DNA of 64,000 nt, from contig CAMLFX010000001.1 of the NCBI GenBank assembly GCA_946479435.1, positions 34,118 through 98,117 of the forward strand, given 5' to 3'. The translations under genes and the position numbers were made by a program. The notes beneath the pieces are model-generated. The model was not told the DNA's origin. It ran no database searches and saw nothing but the letters and a program-made list of their open reading frames with translations. Origin of the DNA: an uncultured Sphingobacteriales bacterium (GTDB lineage Bacteria > Bacteroidota > Bacteroidia > Chitinophagales > Chitinophagaceae). This document shows positions 60,852 through 64,000 of the stretch, one piece after another (position 1 is the stretch's first letter; each line of letters starts with the position of its first letter).

Positions 60852-61705
60852 TATTTCGGGGGCTGGTATTTGAAGATTAATAAATTACCAAGTCCTATAT
60901 CAGCAGACTCGTTTGAAATAATCATGGTGCCTGAGGGGGTGAAGCAGATGCCTTCCGGCTGTTTAAAAAGCGCTTTATCGATTTTTATGGCTTCTATCAT
61001 ATTGCCGCGCTGGTCTGTAACAAGCAGTAGCTTATTGATAGAAGAAATGATATAAAGATTGCCGGTTAGCGGATTGATAGCAGCGGCAGATGGTTTGAAC
61101 TTCATCGATTTTTCACCCAGTGAACGTGCTACCTTTTTTACATCGATACTGAACGGAACAAAATCGTAAAGGTTGGTATGAGGGTCGAAACTGAATAGGC
61201 TCAATGCTTTTTTCTTATCAGATTCACAGTCTTTACAGATAATAAGCAGCTTCTGCAGTAAGGTGTCGTAGTAAATACTTTCAAACTCGCTCTTCCCAAA
61301 AGGGAACTTATTTATCTGCACATTTACCGATCTGTTGGTGCCGAATTTAAATTCAACAATATCGCCATTGCTCCGCAGCGCATAGAAGTTGCTATCCATT
61401 AAATACAGGTCTTCAAAATCATCGCCGGAGTAAAATTTCCACTTTTCGGTAGTTTGGGGGTGGTTTGGATATACTTTATACAACCAGCCTTGCTCATCGT
61501 TTATAGCGAATATGCTGCTGTCTGCAGGATGATAAACAATACCGGATATTTCTTCCAGGTCGAGAGGGAGAGGTATTTTGTATGGCCGCTGAAAATTGTA
61601 ACCTGTGGGGTTTGAGAAGACTTCTTTTTTATCCAGCATAGTATCGCAGCTACAAAGTGCAACTGCCGACAATAAAAAAGCTATTACTATGTTTTTTACA
61701 TGCAT
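60851..61705 (-). CDS. SdiA-regulated/phytase-like beta-propeller lipoprotein
   Basis: 284 residues from ATG 61705 (MHVKNIVIAFLLSAVALCSC), a lipoprotein signal. An upstream start at 61750 would precede this and is less likely. The body fits the SdiA-regulated family ('IPLPLDLEEISGIVYHPADSSIFAINDEQGWLYKV', 'KSEFESIYYDTLLQKLLIICKDC', 'EGICFTPSGTMIISNESAD'), a six-bladed propeller related to phytase/esterase-like proteins. First gene of the operon with the phosphoesterase-Omp85 protein; the ligand is unknown. Confidence 0.82.
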   Translation of the reverse strand: MHVKNIVIAFLLSAVALCSCDTMLDKKEVFSNPTGYNFQRPYKIPLPLDLEEISGIVYHPADSSIFAINDEQGWLYKVYPNHPQTTEKWKFYSGDDFEDLYLMDSNFYALRSNGDIVEFKFGTNRSVNVQINKFPFGKSEFESIYYDTLLQKLLIICKDCESDKKKALSLFSFDPHTNLYDFVPFSIDVKKVARSLGEKSMKFKPSAAAINPLTGNLYIISSINKLLLVTDQRGNMIEAIKIDKALFKQPEGICFTPSGTMIISNESADIGLGNLLIFKYQPPK

Positions 61706-61901
61706 TAGTTTGTGTGTGCTGGTACATACAACATACAAATGTGTTGCCATTGGCTACCAGGGTGTTCATTATTAATAAAGGCTCTTATTGGTGGAAAAAA
61801 ATCCCCACCGTAAGTTTTTGACAAACTATGTTTACTTTTAGGTAGTTGATAATGAAGTGTTTTTGATAGTAAGTATTTAAGAATGAATCAATAGTATAAG
61901 T

Positions 61902-62684
61902 ATGCTTTTCGGATTATTCGGGAATAAGAAGAAAAATAAGATTGAAGAATACATAGCTGATGACGGTCCCAAAGATTGGTCGTTTCTTGGTAGCGACATG
62001 CACTCGCACCTGGTGCCGGGTATTGATGATGGCGCACAAACCATTGAAGACAGCATTGCTTTAATAACCAGGTTGCAGCAAATGGGCTATAAAAGCCTGG
62101 TTACCACCCCGCATATCAAATCGGACCATTACCCCAATAACCCGGTAACCATAGGTGAAGGGTTGGATCAGCTGCGCCACGAACTGCATAAGCGCGGTAT
62201 TAACATGCCTATAAAAGCGGCAGCGGAATACTATATTGATGAAATATTTATTAAGCTGCTGAAAAACAAAGAGTTACTCACTGTTACAGAGAATGAAGTG
62301 CTGGTGGAAATGTCTTTTATGTTTGAGCCTTTAGGCTTTCATGAATTGCTTTTCGATATACAGACGGCGGGTTATAATCCCATACTGGCCCACCCCGAGC
62401 GGTATGGCTTCTATCATCAAAAGCATAACATTTTCAATGAGTTGAAAGAAAAGGGTTGTTACCTGCAGCTTAACCTGTTATCGCTAACAGGCTATTATGG
62501 TAAAGGGGTAAAAACAGCGGCGGAGTATATGCTTAAAGAGCGATTGTACGACTATTGCGGTACCGATATGCACCATATAAGGCACGCTGAAATGATTGAG
62601 AAGACACTGGGAACCTCTGTATATACACAGTTGCGTAATTATCCTTTCCGGAATTCCCGGCTGCATGACCATATTATAGCCTGA
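61902..62684 (+). CDS. CpsB/YwqE-type PHP-domain tyrosine phosphatase
   Basis: 260 residues. 'SDMHSHLVPGIDDGAQTIEDSIALITRLQQMGYKSLVTTPHI' supplies the metal ligands of the PHP/amidohydrolase-like fold; 'LAHPERYGFYH', 'GYYGKGVKTAAEYML' and 'CGTDMHH' follow. Such enzymes dephosphorylate a tyrosine autokinase that controls capsule chain length. It heads a polysaccharide locus together with UpxY. Confidence 0.9.
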   Translation: MLFGLFGNKKKNKIEEYIADDGPKDWSFLGSDMHSHLVPGIDDGAQTIEDSIALITRLQQMGYKSLVTTPHIKSDHYPNNPVTIGEGLDQLRHELHKRGINMPIKAAAEYYIDEIFIKLLKNKELLTVTENEVLVEMSFMFEPLGFHELLFDIQTAGYNPILAHPERYGFYHQKHNIFNELKEKGCYLQLNLLSLTGYYGKGVKTAAEYMLKERLYDYCGTDMHHIRHAEMIEKTLGTSVYTQLRNYPFRNSRLHDHIIA

Positions 62685-62737
62685 TAAAATAAAGGCACTT
62701 CCTTTCTTTTAGTAAAAGAATCTCCTATTTTAGTGCT

Positions 62738-62764
62738 ATAACGAGTAATAAATTTGCTCGTTAT
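62738..62764 (+). terminator. Stem-loop after the CpsB-like gene
   Basis: Perfect 8-bp stem (ATAACGAG 62738-62745 with CTCGTTAT 62757-62764), 11-base loop, followed by TTAAAA, 53 bases after the stop. The T-run is poor. A shorter hairpin (ATGGC-GAA-GCCAT) follows at about 62789-62801. Confidence 0.5.
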
Positions 62765-62831
62765 TTAAAAAGTGGGCTGTGACTCACTATGGCGAAGCCA
62801 TGTTTATAAGTTATAATCATCCTATAGTGTT

Positions 62832-63362
62832 ATGCTGCAAGTACTGATACCATCGCGTACGCGCATGCGGTTGCTATTGCGTTTTTTTCTGAACCCGGGC
62901 ACTACTGCCTATTTGCGCGGGCTGGCAGAAGAGTTTGATGAAAGCACTAATGCGATAAGAGTAGAACTGAACAGGTTTGAAGAGGCGGGGATGATACTTT
63001 CGGAGAATAAAGGCAATAAAAAAATATACAAAGCAAATACCAACTACCCATTACTGGCCGATATACATAATATATTATTAAAGCATATTGGCGTAGACCG
63101 CATAATAGATGTTGTGATAAAAAATATGGGCGACCTGAATTCCATATACCTATGCGGCGACTATGCAATGGGCAAGGATAGTGGCATTATAGACCTGATA
63201 CTTGTGGGCGATATAGATAAGGAATACCTGGTGAACCTGGTAACCAAGGCCGAAAAACTGATAAACAGGAAAATAAGATTCCTGACCTATGAAGCCGGTG
63301 AATGGCATAACGGAGAAATAAATAACCATGGCAAGCACCTGCTGCTTTGGGAAAATAAATAG
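62832..63362 (+). CDS. Winged-helix regulator with degenerate nucleotidyltransferase-like domain
   Basis: 176 residues. Residues 8-75 form an ArsR-like winged helix ('RMRLLLRFFLNPGTTAYLRGLAEEFDESTNAIRVELNRFEEAGMILSE'). Residues about 85-170 look like a minimal nucleotidyltransferase fold: 'IYLCGDYAMGKDSGIIDLILVGDID' mimics the GS-x10-DxD motif, but Gly-Asp replaces Gly-Ser and only one Asp is kept, so catalysis is doubtful. Such genes occur before upxY at capsule loci in Bacteroidota. Stops 2 bases before upxY, so coupled. Confidence 0.78.
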   Translation: MLQVLIPSRTRMRLLLRFFLNPGTTAYLRGLAEEFDESTNAIRVELNRFEEAGMILSENKGNKKIYKANTNYPLLADIHNILLKHIGVDRIIDVVIKNMGDLNSIYLCGDYAMGKDSGIIDLILVGDIDKEYLVNLVTKAEKLINRKIRFLTYEAGEWHNGEINNHGKHLLLWENK

Positions 63363-63364
63363 CA

Positions 63365-63865
63365 ATGCCCTGGTACGTAGCTTACACTAAACCACGTAAT
63401 GAAAAAAAGGTAGCTGCATTGTTGCAGCAAAAAGGTGTGGAGGTATATTGCCCGGTGCAGGAAGAAATAAGGCAGTGGAGCGACCGAAAGAAAAAAGTAT
63501 CGGAGCCGGTATTCAGGTCGTACATCTTTGTGCTGCTTCCTGATTATAATGAAGGCAGCTTACCGGTACTGGAAACGCCGGGTGTAGTAAGCTTTGTGTG
63601 GTGGAACAAAAAACCGGGTATTGTACGCAATGAGGAGATACAGGTCATAAAAGACTTCTTAACGGCCTATAAAGAGATAAAAACGGTAACGGATATAAAA
63701 GAAGGGGAGATGGTAGCTGTGCAGGAGGGTCCGCTGAAAAATATGGAAGGTGTGGTAAAGTATATAAAAGGCAGCAAGGCTTATCTAACTATAGCCTCGC
63801 TGGGTATGTCGTTGGTGGCAACAGTGCCTGTACAATCGCTGGACAGACTTACAGGAGCAGATTGA
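63365..63865 (+). CDS. UpxY-family (NusG-like) transcription antiterminator
   Basis: 166 residues. N-terminal NGN domain ('WYVAYTKPRNEKKVAALLQQKGVEVYCPVQEEIRQWSDRKKKVSEPVFRSYIFVLL') and C-terminal KOW domain ('VAVQEGPLKNMEGVV'). In Bacteroides UpxY lets RNA polymerase read through its own capsule operon leader. Sits just before a consensus promoter at the right edge, so the polysaccharide operon should follow outside the window. Confidence 0.93.
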   Translation: MPWYVAYTKPRNEKKVAALLQQKGVEVYCPVQEEIRQWSDRKKKVSEPVFRSYIFVLLPDYNEGSLPVLETPGVVSFVWWNKKPGIVRNEEIQVIKDFLTAYKEIKTVTDIKEGEMVAVQEGPLKNMEGVVKYIKGSKAYLTIASLGMSLVATVPVQSLDRLTGAD

Positions 63866-63904
63866 ACCACCATATATCATACATTATTTATAAAAATCAT
63901 ATAG

Positions 63905-63935
63905 TTTGATTAGCTCGCATTTTAGGCTATTTTTG
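63905..63935 (+). promoter_or_regulatory. Consensus promoter for the downstream polysaccharide operon
   Basis: TTTG (63905-63908), 19-base spacer, TATTTTTG (63928-63935): perfect Bacteroidota promoter. The T-rich leader (63941-63949) and the following sequence to 64000 contain no start of a recognised gene; an antitermination leader for UpxY is plausible. Confidence 0.8.
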
Positions 63936-64000
63936 CAAAAATTTTTTTTCGGGATGGGCTGCATGAAAAGGCCATATTTTAAAGGCATTAGCTACAGTGT

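Noticed and set aside
1..64000. tRNA, rRNA, insertion sequences, prophage or riboswitches
   Set aside because: Looked for T-loop motifs, transposase-like proteins and known riboswitch landmarks by eye; nothing convincing was found.

Overview
The window reads as a chromosomal segment of a Bacteroidota bacterium, most likely a Chitinophagaceae-type member (lineage inferred from gene content only). The signs are a SusC/SusD pair, type IX secretion sorting domains of both type A and type B, SprB repeats, a UpxY antiterminator, Bacteroidota-style promoters (TTTG, 19 bases, TAnnTTTG) and a 14-gene nuo operon with a short NuoG. No rRNA, tRNA, CRISPR array, insertion sequence or phage gene was recognised.

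Layout. 1-2.8 kb (+): the end of a SusC/SusD nutrient-uptake locus with an Ig-fold lipoprotein, a terminator, then a GreA/GreB-like protein. 2.8-3.06 kb: intergenic element A. 3.1-13.8 kb (-): M2 and M28 peptidases, a beta-ketoacyl-ACP synthase, a secreted PNGase F-like protein, FabG, a tyrosine ammonia-lyase-like enzyme, a DUF3108 protein and a flippase-like membrane protein; synthase, reductase and lyase look like part of a flexirubin/aryl-polyene pathway. 13.8-22 kb: ruvC, an orphan response regulator, pdxJ, a peptide-binding lipoprotein, a TPR protein, a small lipoprotein, a GHL10 hydrolase and a DUF5606 protein with a histone-H1-like tail. 22.1-26.7 kb: a 1511-residue SprB-repeat adhesin-like protein. 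26.8-30.5 kb: an AT-rich polysaccharide group (flippase, two glycosyltransferases). 30.7-44 kb: nuoA-N from one consensus promoter to one terminator. 44-54.8 kb: scpB, an M28-PDZ peptidase, an MsbA-like exporter, element B, an outer-membrane barrel, miaA, a pRiA4b ORF-3-like protein, rpmI-rplT, ispE, a LolD/MacB-type ATPase and a PduO-type adenosyltransferase. 54.8-61.7 kb (-): a tight four-gene operon. 61.9-64 kb (+): the head of a capsule/exopolysaccharide locus (CpsB-type phosphatase, winged-helix regulator, UpxY) followed by a consensus promoter at the right edge.

Most interesting points. (1) A membrane class III nucleotidyl cyclase lies 6 bp from an HD-PycTM protein, the architecture of a Pycsar (cyclic pyrimidine) signalling pair, but here it sits inside an envelope operon with a metallophosphoesterase-Omp85 fusion and an SdiA-regulated-type lipoprotein. 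(2) Two diverged copies of an undescribed element (2823-3060 on +; 49062-49299 on -) share a promoter-like -7 box about 55 bases upstream of a core of exactly 140 bases closed by matching inverted ends, which suggests a structured small RNA or leader family. (3) A recurrent intergenic motif (TTTTGACTTTTAACTTTTGACTT-like) sits just before start codons inside the nuo operon.
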